Positions 1-11,449 of a stretch of DNA of 64,000 bases are shown piece by piece. Position numbers and translations under genes: made by a program. Within the stretch, counting starts at the first letter, position 1; each line of letters starts with the position of its first letter. The notes under the pieces were generated by a model. It was not told the origin of the DNA. It saw only the letters and a program-made list of their open reading frames with translations, and made no database searches. Source of the stretch: Cristatella mucedo (taxonomy: Eukaryota > Bryozoa > Phylactolaemata > Cristatellidae); NCBI GenBank assembly GCA_009760855.2, contig WPIO01000012.1, positions 5,354,501-5,418,500 on the forward strand, written 5' to 3'.

Positions 1-194
1 AGGTGAAATATGTGGGTATGGATGCGCTGGATATGCTACAGCTAGGTTTGCACGGTGTATTCCTTCTTGGGCCTGTGTGCTCATGCTCCTGTTCCCATTT
101 GTGAGAATTTTAACAAAAGTAGTTTGTGAATCCTGAATTTTCTGTGGCTTCCCATACTCATTGCAGCCATGTGCCCAGTAGGCATCGATGAATT

Positions 195-290
195 TCATTA
201 GCAGTAAATATAGAGCACCTAGATAGAGATTGAGTTTTCTGAGGGCTCTTTATCAAGTGATTTATTATTACTATTAGTATTCCTATTACC
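195..290 (+). mobile_element. LINE 3' tail fragment
   Basis: The segment carries the 3'-end signature that recurs through the window: a 'gcacctagatagagattgag' type motif, then 'tctgagggctctttatcaag' and an ATT-rich tail. The same tail closes the fragments near 17.9, 27.2 and 42.7 kb that are joined to reverse-transcriptase coding sequence, so this is a severely 5'-truncated copy. The rest of 1-1080 holds nothing else I recognise. Confidence 0.6.
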
Positions 291-1084
291 TGGTGCCTCA
301 GCAGCCAGTTCCAATGCTTGTCTTGCAGAGCGTGTCTAATGCCACAGTAAGGATGAGTGAGTAATATAATCGCCTTTTCTTTCGAAGCAATTGTGAAAGC
401 AGAGAGTCCTAGTCGGCATGATTGGTCTTGTTTGGTACAGCTTGGACACGGTCCTTGCTCAGCTTCGTTCATTTACCTTCCCAGTTAACACCGTCTCAAG
501 TGTTGGTCATATGGACACCGAATTTAGGAGCTGACTGAGAAGAAACTGATGGTGGAAAGTACCTTCCTCAGCCCCCACTTGTGCTTCTTAGCTGCGACTC
601 CGGCTCACTTGGACGGCTGGTGTGCTGCATCATTCACCCGCACAGGTCGTTTTGCATAGAACCAATGCTGCAGTGCTTGTTTTGCATGCAAGTATAATAA
701 TTTACTGCAGTGCATCTCATTATCTGGTCCAGAAGTATGGAGAAGCCACTGCATCGTGTGAAGGGGTCCTTACCACTAGAGCAAGGCTTCTTTACGGCTG
801 CTTTGGGAAAACCAACTTGGCAGAAATCCACCTCCATGTCTAATGGACTCGGTTATTTAATCTTTCTTTTAGAGATTTGCTTGCTTTCACCGTGCTTGAA
901 ATAATTATTTTTAGCAAGCATAGAAGCAGCATCCCCTTGGCAGAAAACTAAGTTGAAATGACTCCTCGCTTTGAACTGCCAATGCCACGAGACGAGCTGT
1001 GGCTGTTCTTTGTATCATGCAGCTGTGCGAAAGCTATCTTCACCTTACCAGATGTCGTGGGTAAAATGATTAAAAGAGTAGTTT

Positions 1085-1215
1085 ATATAGCAGCAGAAGA
1101 GCCTTCACGGCTATCACCACCAGTTGCAGTGGTCAATAAAAGATCGCACACTCTAGGACTCGAACCCAAGAATCGGGTCGTGAGGAGCGAGCACCTTACC
1201 CCTGCTTGGCTGGGA
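1085..1215 (-). mobile_element. tRNA-derived SINE
   Basis: Read on the minus strand there is a tRNA-like head with a B-box-like 'gggttcgagtcc', a variable-arm-like stretch, then the family body 'ggtggtgatagccgtgaagg' and 'ctcttctgctgctatata'. The same body recurs at about ten places in this window. It is a degenerate interspersed copy, not a tRNA gene. 1216-1555 is anonymous. Confidence 0.65.
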
Positions 1216-1699
1216 TTTTGCAATATAAACTTGGGCGCAGTGTAAAGCCCGATACAAAGTATGTCAATGCCTTAGTCGCCAGTATTAGCATAGTATTTAA
1301 GTCGTGTTTCTGCTATCTCTTATTCCGGCTCGAGCCTGCTTATTATGTGCAACAGCAAGCTTACATTCTCAAAGATATTGTCGTTTCAGCAACTTTTTCT
1401 GAGAGCACAAACATCAATGAAGCGGTTTCCCGTACTAGCCTAATCCATGTATGCCACCAGCTTTGCATATCACGACCACTCTTGCAGTAGAGCTGTCGCG
1501 AATATATATATGTTATTGTATTGCATGTTTGCAATGGGTCAGGTTATTCCATTATCGTGGTGTGGTGGATTAGAGTTGCCACCGCTGCCGTAATCAGTGC
1601 ATCAGTTGATTAGTTCTGTTTCAAGGTAACCTATTAACATCGACTGAGTACAGAGGCAGATTCTGCTTTTTGTAGTGTGAGAGTTTGCGAAGTGGAGAA

Positions 1700-1836
1700 G
1701 TGTTTGGGTCCAGCAGTTTGGTCCAGAGGTTAAGGTGCTCGCCCCGACCACGGTTTGACTAAAGTCGTGACATCCCGAGGCATATGTGAAGTGCCTGAAT
1801 TGAGATCAGGTTATCTGAGGGCTCTATGCAATTGAT

Positions 1837-1841
<5 letters not shown>
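1700..1841 (+). mobile_element. SINE-like element ending in a LINE-type tail
   Basis: A degraded tRNA-like head ('ggtccagaggttaaggtgct', resembling an A-box region) runs into 'gtgaagtgcctgaattgag' and 'ggttatctgagggctctatg', which resembles the LINE 3' tail of this genome. The segment is absent from the matching position in A2 (near 21064), so it probably inserted in A1 after the duplication or was lost from A2. Confidence 0.5.

Positions 1842-1904
<63 letters not shown>
1842..1904. repeat. (TA)n microsatellite
   Basis: About 60 bp of nearly pure TA dinucleotide directly follows the SINE-like element and probably grew from its AT-rich tail. Confidence 0.95.
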
Positions 1905-1909
<5 letters not shown>

Positions 1910-3450
1910 TAAGTGCGGCAAACTCTCAGGAACTTGTTTTCAGGGCGCATTTGAATCAGTAAAGTGTGCCTTACTGCAAAAGCCGTGTGAGGTACCTGTG
2001 CGCAAGTTTGCCCGTGATAGTGGTGGCACGCACGACAGAGATAAACGATGAGTGGTGATGCCCCCACATACACATGGTTGATAAGAAGACTGCTGTATTG
2101 TATACAGGCAACGCTGGTGACACATGTGGCGAGCCTACATAAACGAGGCGATAGGAGAGATTATAGAGCGTATAGCATGCATGCTGGCCAACGCATAAAT
2201 AGTTCATGAAATGCGCAGCAAGGATAGGCTACCTGCAGACATGGAGCACGCCCGGCGGGCAGACGAAAAGTCGGCTGGCTGAGGAATCACGTGATGGCAA
2301 TGACACGCCCACACTTGCATTTACTAGCAATACAGACGACCATGTTGGCCTCAAGGCACTAACTGAAATTTATATTTAATTCTATTTTATTTGTCAAGTA
2401 CTTGTGCTGCAGTGAGGTTATGCTAGTATTTGGGGTGTTGGATTACTGCTTGCTTCAAGTGCGCCCCTTTACCAAGGCAGGAACATGTTTCCTGGCCATT
2501 GGAGGTCTGAGGAAACATAAAGTATCGACTGGCTGCAAAGCCAAGCTCCGAAATTAGTATATTTGCAACTGGACAGATGTAGTGCAAGTGGACAGGTTTA
2601 GCGCCCCGATTGAGTGGAACTTTTTTGTAGGGCGCACTAGCATCGGCAAAGTGGTATGCCTAACAGTGTCGACCGTGTGCGCTACCAAGATCTTCCAGCA
2701 TTGCTGATAACCAAGCTGACCGTACAGCTGTCTGATATTTATATTTGATGTTATATTATGTAGTGGATGCTGGCATTACAGTTAGGCAATGCCAATACCC
2801 TTTGTAGTGAGAGATTACTCCGCACTGCCGGTGAGCACTGAAGTGGCTAAGGTTAGATAGAGGTCATTTATTTGAAGAGATCGGCAAGGCGCAGATTGTG
2901 TGGGCTTTCTGCCGTGTTTGTCCCAGGTGCTCGTATATCATTTCGTCACCATAGTTTTTGCGCAAGAAATCGTTAACCAGATGCTCTTCAGATTCGTTTA
3001 TTCAAAATTTGGTTTTAAGAGACAAGAAAGTATCTTTTAGCAAGGTAATTCATTGTGTTAGTGGCTCTCAGTTATCACAGTTGCTGGCAATGCATTCGGC
3101 TTTAGCTCTTGACCAGTAATATCTCAATCCACTCATCTATTCTCGTGTGGCTTTTCTGAGGAAATTCTACACGATTTTTATTAATGGTTGTATACTTTGG
3201 GGTTTACAGTCGTGCGTGGAGTGTTATGGGTAAACCTTTCAAGACGCCGAGTTCATGCTGGTATGTAGCATACTACTACATCCAGACTCAATGTGTATTG
3301 CACAGAACCTGTTTTGTATGTGATATTTTCTACCTGTAGAAAAGGAAGCTTGTTTTTGCATTTACTTAAGGCTGTGCTGTTCACGATGGATATGATGTGC
3401 CGTGCTGTCAGCCGTAAATTGTGCTACTCTTGTCTCATTTCTTAGGGCAG

Positions 3451-3581
3451 GCACTAAGTCAACCACTCTTGACTGTAATTTCTGCCACTGGAACGTGGGT
3501 CAGTTTGTGCCAACTCCAACTGACAACTTCGAGCAGTCCAGATTTAGACGGTCTCGAACTGTGTTTTAACCATGGACTCAG
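3451..3581 (+). pseudogene. Candidate 5' exon with start codon, copy in A1
   Basis: A 131-nt segment is bounded by a pyrimidine-rich tract and AG (ending at 3450) and by a strong donor, G|GTAAGG, at 3581/3582. Near its end a TAA is followed by AACCATGG, a good animal start context. ATG (3572) GAC TCA G is then cut by the donor after the first base of a codon (phase 1). The linker exons and ART exon 2 start with two codon bases, so this would join in frame as the beginning of the macroPARP-like protein. A2 has a copy of exactly the same length (22397-22527). Upstream sequence would be 5' UTR. The assignment is inference from splice phase and synteny; the peptide (Met-Asp-Ser) is too short for homology. 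Confidence 0.5.
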
Positions 3582-5689
3582 GTAAGGGCAATTCCATGGT
3601 CGATGACCATAGCATGAAAAGCGGTCGCCTTATTTCTTCTGAATCTCATGGTATTAAGGTTTGTGCCATCCTCGGCAGCTAGCTTGACAGATGTTGTTTG
3701 GTACACGCCCCTATGTTTCAATGTGTTACACTTGAACCCATTTACATCTATTCGTCTCAAAGTCTGTTTCATTTGCAAGTATCGTTAATCGAGTATTTAT
3801 TCTGCTCAACAAGCCGTAGGCTTTTGAAGACTGGCCAAACTATAGCCAGTCATAACTAAGCTGGTTGCCTTTTTGCTTCACCAATGCAAATGCATTGCAC
3901 TCAAGAAGGAGCAAGCAGCCTAAGTGAGCAATTGGCCGAAGTGTGTGTAGTCACTTGAATCTGAGTCATGTGAATATCACTCAGTGTGATTAGTCACTTG
4001 AATAACCTTAATTTAAATCATGTATGCACAGTGCTATAATGTCATCATTTTTGTAGTGTTTCGACAGCAGATCAGTAAAAACTGAGTCGTATCTGTGTAT
4101 TTCTATGTGTTGGAGTGGTCCCTGCAGTGTTAGGCAGCTGCTTAGTGCCCTTACTCATGGTTGATAGGTAGCACTTTGAAATAACGACATGTATATTTTA
4201 AACACTATTAGCAGGTTCAGCTTAGCGATCCTGTTCCATTGGTCTCCCATCATATACCAAGACTGCCACTGGCATGACTCTGTCGTGTGTATGTCTATGC
4301 TGGGTGATGCTACTTTGATCTGCACGGCTACCGGGATTTCATGAGTGTTGCATACTTATTTCTGACTGCTACAACTTAAGTCCAAGAAGAGGCAAATCTA
4401 TCGTATACTCCTCATTTGAGTTGATCTATCATTGTCGTTGCTATAAAAAGTTTAAGAGTTGGAGCAATGAAGCAACTGAGCACAACTCCATGGGTTACTT
4501 TAGACCATGACATTAACATGGATGTGCCAGGGCCTATGCACTGATCCTGTGGTGATAAGGTAGTGAATGATCAAAGACGTGACAATGCTAACCTGCATTT
4601 GCATTGCTGAAAGCATTGATCTGTTGGTTTCTCTGCAACCAAGCTGCCACGACTTTGTGGATCTCTCAGTGGCTCCAATCTGAAGTGCAGTGGCTATGGC
4701 AGTGAAGTCATAACCTGAGCATGGGATCCTACATGCACCTAGCTCAAGTCCTCTTTAAAGTACACAGTAGCAAATAAAGACAGGTGGAAACTTTTCTAAA
4801 CTCTGTTACAACCAGTGTCCATGATTCTTCAGTTTCCAGGAGGAGTGTCATACACTGAAACTACTGTATCAGAACCCCTCTTTCTCGAGGCCGACACGGG
4901 TGCATTTACCCGAGTTTCTCTAGCTTTTAGTCAGCCAGGTGATATGCAAAGAATATAAATAACTTGGACAAACTTGACCAGGAGCATCACCGCCAGGTAG
5001 ACCCGATAGGAGTTTGTAGCCATAAGCCTCCTGTCATGAGAAAGAGTAGGGCTTGCATTGAGGTCCTGGGGTTTCTATTGGTTCTTAGCCGACCGGCTTG
5101 AAAATCGATTTTGGCTCACAAGCAACCGTGATTGATACAATTCAATATCACCGAAGCTCAACTACAGCAGTTTTCTTACTTTATCAAAAGAAGCATGAAC
5201 AGCATTTTCAAGTCTACTGTGGCCAATGAAACCATTGGACTTTCCCCAAGTGTGTCGATTCTGGCATCATCTCTAGACTTTATATGAGCCCACACTGCTG
5301 GTAACCAACATGTTACTTCTGATCCCATTGCATGAGCTGATTCATAGTTTAACCGGTAAATCCAACTGTAAGCTGCAAGTGTTTGAATTTCATAAGAATG
5401 AGTTTTGAGCGATCCCTCGGTTGGTTCCACGGTCAATTTTACGTAGGAGCAAGAAGAATTATGATTAGAAAGTGTAAGACATTGAAGTTGCTCGCCTTAG
5501 CCTCATTCTACTGGAACAGCTATGGCATCCCAGATGATTTCAGCTCGAGATTAGGTTAGATGGTGACTTGTACAGTAAGACAGCGACTTACGGTAGGTCA
5601 TGAGGTCAGAAAGCTTGAAATGTATCAGAAGGAGAGAGCACAAGAATTTCCAGCTGTGCATCCTCCAGTGCTTACGGCTGGGTCACACT
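3582..5689. other. Intron-like sequence, no gene recognised
   Basis: Low coding potential with stops in all frames. 3820-4200 matches, in inverted orientation, the minus-strand sequence 19060-19445, which lies upstream of linker exon E. This makes it probable intron sequence of the same gene family. A minus-strand open frame at 5176-5436 is only partly present in A2 and I do not recognise it. Confidence 0.5.
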
Positions 5690-5865
5690 ATCTGAGCCGT
5701 GACGGCACACTAGGTTAGGTAGTTAATTTTCATGACCTTAGCCTGAGGTCGTGGGTTCGAATCCTGCCGTGGGGATTGTTTATCGATGCTGCAAGCAGTG
5801 CTGAAAGCAGTGAAGGCTCTCCTGTGGTTATATGCAATAGACGCTGCTTAATCAGCTAGTATTTG
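5690..5865 (+). mobile_element. tRNA-derived SINE (shared by A1 and A2)
   Basis: The head 'gacggcacactaggttagg' has A-box-like spacing and is followed by a B-box-like 'gggttcgaatcc' and the family body ending 'gctgcttaatcagctagta'. The matching copy is at 24468-24645. Confidence 0.75.
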
Positions 5866-6007
5866 ATTTTTGGATTACAGAGCAGCCTTAATGCTCATCG
5901 CCTTGCCTGCTGACCATTCACGAACTTATTTTCTTAGTTTGCTATTTTGGCTTGTCTGTCTTAAATTTGTCAGTTGCCGTGTTTTGCCATTTCACTCGGA
6001 CTAGCAG

Positions 6008-6279
6008 TGGCTTTTTATCAGGCCAGTGCTGTGGCTGTAAAGTACTGTCTAGGACCCTCAACCTTCGTGCTCAGGCTTATCGGCCCAGGCAATTTGCAGT
6101 GCTCGCGGGGAGAGCTGTTTCTTGACTTTGTTCCCGGTGCTGTCTATCGCTATACAAGCCAGCACGATCAGGCATCAGTTGTTGGCCAGCTGGCGAACCA
6201 ACTCAACGAGGTGATCCTAACCGGAGAGCACGGGGATTCGAGCAGGCACGAGTGTGCTGCTGCAGTACTCGGGGTGTGA
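6008..6279 (+). pseudogene. MacroPARP-like N-terminal exon fragment
   Basis: An open reading frame follows an acceptor 'ggactagcag' at 6007, with two codon bases first (phase 1). Its product includes LRLIGPGN, ELFLDFVPGAVYRYTSQHD and ASVVGQLANQLNEV. The start of the large minus-strand exon at 38627 encodes the same segment, there with a frame break and stop. In that copy it leads into the Ser-rich and KH-like region. Here the similarity stops near 6240, where block C1 begins, and the frame ends at 6279. It is therefore a 5' piece cut off from its downstream part. It could be RRM-like, which I cannot prove by eye. The next exon downstream is the WWE exon. Confidence 0.55.
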
Positions 6280-8420
6280 TTGTGATGACATGATGACACA
6301 GCACTGACAGATGCCACTCTTAGCAAAGCAGAAGTTGAATATATCATAGTGTGACTGTGAAATTTTTGGCGATTGGCTGATATTGTGCTGCTGCATGGTT
6401 GAAGGGGCGGCTTGACACAGACCAGTGCTGTCGCCGTCCATCTCCTTGGGCCATGCCTGCCGTGAGAATGTTGCTCCCTTTTGAGGGAGAGGGTATTTAC
6501 GATAAACTATTTGCATTAGGGGCTGATTTCTTTCACTTGATTTCATTCATGTCAAACTGATGTCACTCATTTCTGTCAATATGTCTCTATGATAGCCATA
6601 AACGCACTTCTGCCACTATGTAAATGAGACTATTAAATAATCGACATTGTTATTTGACCACCTAAGAGAGCCATCCTTTGCCTCACCGATTTTTTGTTGC
6701 TATAAGACGTCTTTAATGACCGAAGGAATTAAAGCTGAAACAGCAGCAGCATGTTTCGTGGGTTTAGATCACCGAGCAAGGTTTACGAGTCAACCCGACA
6801 GCTTTGCACGTGGCAGGAGTGCAGCACTTTTGCGTTGCGGCTCCGGCCACTGCAGGTTCGCGAGCTGGCTCAGTATGTGCTCGCCACGACCGGCTCGAAG
6901 CTGCGAATGGAAATACTTCACGCAAGGTCTGCCTGCTGCTGATGTGCCTCGACCATGAAGTGGCCGAACGAGCACTGGTGAAACTCACCGATGTGCTAAA
7001 CGCCGAGCAGGCCGCCATGGCTGACGACAATAGGCTGGCCAGCACGACCGTCTGGCAGCACACACGACCGTCTGGCAGCACAAGTACGGGTTAAAAGGGG
7101 CATGGATCGACTACAGTCCGGCGTTGAGCAGGAGGCTCGAGGACGCCTATATTGCCTCGTGGCAACAGATTAGCTACTCCAACGATGCTGGCATGTACTG
7201 TGTCGATCTGGCATGCATGAGGGACTATCGGCTATCGGCTCAATCTTACATCGCGAGGTGCAGCATATCAGCCTAGAGCCAGGTGAGCCTTTGCAAGCAC
7301 GCCTAGCCCAGCAGGCTGCACATGCTCGGCGGCCGACTGGCTGTGACTGTGCCTGCCTTGGGTGGCCACCTTCAATCGTCATGTTGTGTTTCTGCCTGCA
7401 TTAGCACTGCTTCTGCCGTCGCATTGTGCACTCATCTGCTGCTGAGAGTCAGTGGCGTTCCCGGGTCATCTTTTGATCTGATCGTATTTGTCGTGCCTGT
7501 TGCACAGGCAAGCCACTGTCAGCTCGTGTGAACGAACATCATTTGTGGTCTGTAATGGTCGAGTTGTATGTTGTTTGGTTTGTGAGAGCTGGGGCCCAAT
7601 TTCGAAACACGGTATCACCTAGATCCGATGACCTTGGTCGTGCAGTGGTATTTCTTTACCACCGAACTTAGACCAGTGGCACAATAAACCCCTCTGCGTC
7701 CAGATGCACACTGCACCATTTCCCAATGTGCTATTGAGAGATCCTTGAAAGACTCGAGGGTGCATACCAAGCTTACCAGGCAGACAGTGATGTTTTGGGC
7801 AGCCCTGCCTACTATCTAGCTTTAACATAATCATGATGCAGATCTTGTGACAACGGCACACGTGGTTTGTTCTGACTCGTTCTGTGGGATGAAGGCTCCT
7901 CAACTCGGTTCTGTGCACGTAGATTTTGTGCGTTTAATTGAGCTGTGAATGGGTTGACCAATCCACAAGGTTGTTTGTCATATATTAAGTTCATGTGATG
8001 AGGCAGGCTGCATGACATACAGGAGTTGAAATTAGTTCTGCAGCGTACATGCTATCCTGGTGGCAGCTACCACTTTTGTGAGCACCGACCGCGGACTATG
8101 TAATTGGTTATTTTTACTGAGGAAAAGAGTTCGAGGTTTACCTATTTGTTTATGACTGCCCCAGAGCACTAGGGAAAGCTATTCAGTAATACGAAAAAGT
8201 GTTAAGCAATGACTGTCCAGTTTTCTGCAGATCAGATCCTTTGTGCCTTCCTCGCGATGTCCTTGGCCTTCTCGAAAGTAAAGACTTTGTGTATGCGGTC
8301 GTGGTGAAAGTTGGCTGGTTGAGAAAACAAAATTATGTACAGTTAGCAAAACTTCTCTAGTCAAACCTCTAGCACTGCTGCCAACGGCTGGGCAGGCTTA
8401 ATACATCTGTCAATTTTCAC
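6255..8420 (+). repeat. Segmental duplication C1 (partner C2, 45740-48375)
   Basis: Direct similarity to 45740-48375. The block contains the WWE exon and its downstream intron. It runs up to the 'aatacatctgt' motif near 8415, where a minus-strand gene block (B1) starts abruptly. 7283-8420 holds no recognisable exon; short open frames there are not conserved in C2. Confidence 0.8.
6750..7282 (+). pseudogene. WWE-domain exon of a PARP14-like gene, frameshifted copy
   Basis: WWE domains bind iso-ADP-ribose or act as protein-interaction modules and sit just before the catalytic domain in PARP14-type enzymes. The exon ends at a donor, CCAG|GTGAGC. Recognisable pieces are VLATTGSKLRME, LLLMCLDHEVAERALVKLTD, TTVWQH and then AWIDYSPALSRRLEDAY and DAGMYCVDLA, matching the Trp, Tyr-x-Pro and LE-x-AY positions of WWE. 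Two lesions break the frame: one base is missing near 6920 relative to the copy at 46729-47243, and a 20-bp tandem repeat (7044-7063 and 7064-7083) lies inside the domain. The second motif Trp of the 46.9-kb copy is Gly here. This is almost certainly a pseudogene exon. Confidence 0.75.
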
Positions 8421-8504
8421 GTGGTGAACACACGAACGCCCATACGTGATAGACATATATAAGCCATGGCATAAAATAAGCTCGCTGAATGTATGGATAA
8501 CTAC

Positions 8505-8668
8505 CTGCTTTGGGCTAAGAATGGATATAATTTGCTGGGGTTCAAAAATTACGAGAGGCTTCAGCATTGTCTGGCAGTGTCTGATGCAACACTGAACGGC
8601 CTGCTTGACCTCGGCAACAGAGCCACCGCAAATCGTCATCGTTACTTCAGGAATCAGTGATTCAGTTC
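8505..8668 (-). pseudogene. KH-like exon between macro and WWE regions, copy M1
   Basis: A 164-nt exon runs from an acceptor (tttttacagtag, AG ending at 8669) to a donor, AAGCAG|GTAGTT. It starts with two codon bases (phase 1) and stays open. The peptide includes ESLIPEVTMTICGGSVAEVK and QAVQCCIRHCQTMLKPLVIF, a beta strand, glycine turn and amphipathic helix pattern like the KH-like folds that alternate with macro domains in PARP14. This exon is intact here. A copy of the same length is at 32560-32723 and a plus-strand copy at 42780-42945. The KH assignment is by pattern only. Confidence 0.55.
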
Positions 8669-11242
8669 CTACTGTAAAAAAGTCAGCATGGCACAGGCAC
8701 GCAAATTCAGACAATGCGGCGCCAGCAACGAACTCCTTACCAGGCGGCTACCGCCCTGAGAAAGACCGTGCACGATGGTCAAACTGTCGTTTGAGATTCT
8801 CTGAACATATATGCATGCACGTGTGAGTGCCTGTATGCATGCACAAATGCTACTCTGTCATAAGCAAGGTGGTTCGTACACATTGAACCAGCCAATGTTA
8901 CTTAATGATCATGTACAGTTCAAAAGCCGAGACTAGACCAAGTGATCCAACTGAGATGATTCTAGTGCTCCTTTTCGAGTCGTCTTGACATGTGTTGCAG
9001 CCAGACAATTTGCTTATTTTAATCGGTTTCCTGGGAGTGTCGACCAGTAAAAGGCATACAATTGAATCGCTTTCTAAACTTGGTAATAAATAGTCGTGAT
9101 GTCCGTCAAGTTTCCTGGCCTTCGTGACTGCTCACACACAAACCTTAACAGTAGCAATGAGCAGCAACATAGAAATGGTCAGGCTACAGGTGTCAGTTTA
9201 AATCACGTGCCTTAGCAAAATCAAAACCTAGCGGATTCTTGATAAATCCTGGCTCTTGCCAGCAGACAATGAAATACAGATCAAGAGGTGGAATGCCACT
9301 TATTTCATTTCAATGGTAGCTATAGAACCTTCTTTTAATGGGGTATGACAAGAAATTACTTGTTCTGACGACTTCAGCATCAAAACAAAATTAGTTATGG
9401 AAACCACGTCCAACTGGATATAAACCGAAAGCAGCAAATCTACGTGTAAAAAATCTACCAATCTCTGCATCATATGCGACTTGTATCTCAACTTGTCGAG
9501 CCTATTTAGATCGAGATACATGTGTGAAGCTTGTTGAGGTGCATTTTTATGAATTTTAAACTGCATTTCCAGGGTAGGTTGGTGCCTAGCAAATTCCATA
9601 ACTCTTGTAATACTTAATGTAATGTATCTTATGGAAATTTGAAATATCAGTTCAGCTCTGCTTGTTTTAAATCATGTAAGATAAATTTCTTATTTGAGCA
9701 GGACGTGTTTTGTTCAAACGCATTCAAGATTCCGGAAAACTCTACGACGTTTAGAGCACATGGATTCTCTTACATGTATCTATTCTATTCTACGTATAGT
9801 ATGAGTACAAGTAGAAACGTAGTACACGAGTACAAAAGAAACGAGTACAGAAAACTAAAAGTAGGAAATTCAGTGTCTTCCTGGTACTCCACATTGAGTC
9901 TTTCCGACCCTCCATCTGGCTTGGCATAGAGGACTCAAGCTTCGCTGATATCACTTGTGCTGTCATTCATCAGAACCTGAATTTTGCAATAAAGCTCAGC
10001 TACTTGTATCAGCCCACAAAAATTATTTAGGCTCTGGCGAGGCGAATGAGTGGGCCACTGCATAAGGACCACATTCAGTTTCGTTAAAATTTCTTTACTG
10101 GTGTGTCAGTACGCTCGGGGTCGTTACCTTGTATCCAAATCTAACGACTCAGCCCAAGCAGCAAATGCTAGCTTTGGACTTTGTTTGGTGAATCTGGTGT
10201 GCCGCTGATGCAGATGTCCACCCAGTTGCCCGATCAAAATCCCTAGGATGTTTATGGCACGATATCAACAGGCGGCTGAGGCAGGGTGTTCTGCCTGCAT
10301 CAGTAGCCGGTCTTCATCTTTATTACAACTCCGGGTCTTGGAATGCACTGCAGTAAGATAAACAAGGCAGAAGCTTGCTGCCTCGAGGCCAAGCCAGATA
10401 AAAGGGAAAAGCTGATTCTCTTTCTCCTTTCTCTTTTTCCTTACGTACCTGTATCACCCGAGGATCTCACTCTCTGACCTTGCTTTTGAAATTTGATGAC
10501 ACACCAGTTTCCTCATGATCATTTGATAAGCTTTATAGTTTGTCCACTGTGGAGGAAATCCCCCCCCCCGACTCAAGCTCAAAATGTTACCATCGTGTCG
10601 TTTGATTCGCACAGCACTCAGAACGCTGGCACAGGAGCAACACCAACAATTTTATTTTATTATGAGACTCACAGAGCAGAGGGGAGCACGACTTCCTTCA
10701 CCCATCTCTCCCACTAGAGAACTCTCTCCTCGACCACGGCTGTGCATTGGCCGACCCCGATGGTGAATCCATTATCTGTTCACCAGCTGGTTACCGGCCT
10801 GTGTCGATGCCTCGTTAGAGGCAGACCACAGCAGTGCACACACCCCTCTTGACGATGCTCCAAACAGCTCCCTGCCTGTGCACTCTCACCTGAGACGACC
10901 ACTTGAGACGATGATGGCAAGTGGCCAGCTGCATCACCAGCTGCTCCGGCCGGCGTAGGCTGGGTGGCTGCTCTGTCCGAGTCGGCACCCAACAGTAGAG
11001 CATTGGTGGCATCCAATCTCCATGTGCTCTCCTCCACCCCACGGCCAAAGCTTAGCCAAATGACAGCAAGAGTTTGCCCGACTTCCCGTAAACCTGAACG
11101 CAAGCGAAATAGGAAGCCTGAAGCTCCTGAATGCCCACTGATAGGCAGGCAGTGGGGCAAGCCTGCCAGCCGGCGCCTGGTGTCCCTCATCCACGTTTTT
11201 CTTTGGTCGTTCGTAATACCCGCTGCCTCTCGCCTCTTTTAC
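8669..11242. other. Intron of copy M1
   Basis: No further exon is recognised with confidence. 9000-9380 recurs inverted at 41610-42060. A short poly-C run lies at 10561-10570. Minus-strand frames between 10780 and 11190 continue past the macro exon donor and are probably intron read-through. Confidence 0.5.
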
Positions 11243-11449
11243 TGCCAGTGTGGGCACGGTGATTGTGACTCGCCTTGTGATCGCCTGCGGTCTAGCATCG
11301 CGAAAGTCGGCGATGCCTTGAAACAGCAAGCCGGCAGCCTAGTTAACTGGGAAGCCACCATAGCTGGATCCGAGAGGTGGCATGGCTATGGTGACCGCAC
11401 CCAGATTGTCGGCCTTAACCAGGCAGTCGAAGGCGAGTCTCCTGAACAG
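11243..11449 (-). pseudogene. Macro domain C-terminal half exon, copy M1, with in-frame TAG
   Basis: A 207-nt (69-codon) segment runs from an acceptor, GGTTGCAG|CTGTTC, to a donor, CTGGCA|GTAAAA. The product reads LAFDCLVKADNLGAVTIAMP, PLGSSYGGFPVN, a TAG (11341-11339), then AAGLLFQGIADFRD and VTITVP. This fits the second half of a macro domain: helix, the 'SIAFPALGTG-GFP' loop that holds the distal ribose and phosphates of ADP-ribose, the AA-helix and the last strand. It joins in phase 0 to the macro N-terminal half exon at 14032-14259. The TAG after the loop is also in the B2 copy, so it predates that duplication. Otherwise the frame is clean. Confidence 0.72.

Larger units (their letters stand above)
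1555..5905 (+). repeat. Segmental duplication A1 (partner A2, 20930-24690)
   Basis: Long direct similarity to 20930-24690, seen for example in the near-identical stretches around 3440-3780 / 22395-22700 and 4440-4800 / 23640-24000. The block carries a candidate 5' exon (3451-3581) and intron-like sequence at 4010-4200 that also lies just upstream of linker exon E on the minus strand near 19.1 and 41.1 kb. About 430 bp (near 4883-5309) is missing from A2. A SINE at its 3' end is shared by both copies, so it predates the duplication. Confidence 0.85.

Noticed and set aside
5176-5436. 86-codon minus-strand frame in A1
   Set aside because: Half of it falls in the 430-bp part missing from A2 and no family is recognisable.
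9639-9929. 96-codon frame identical in both B copies
   Set aside because: Identity reflects the very recent duplication. The composition is AT-rich and the frame has no homologue in the older inverted copy.
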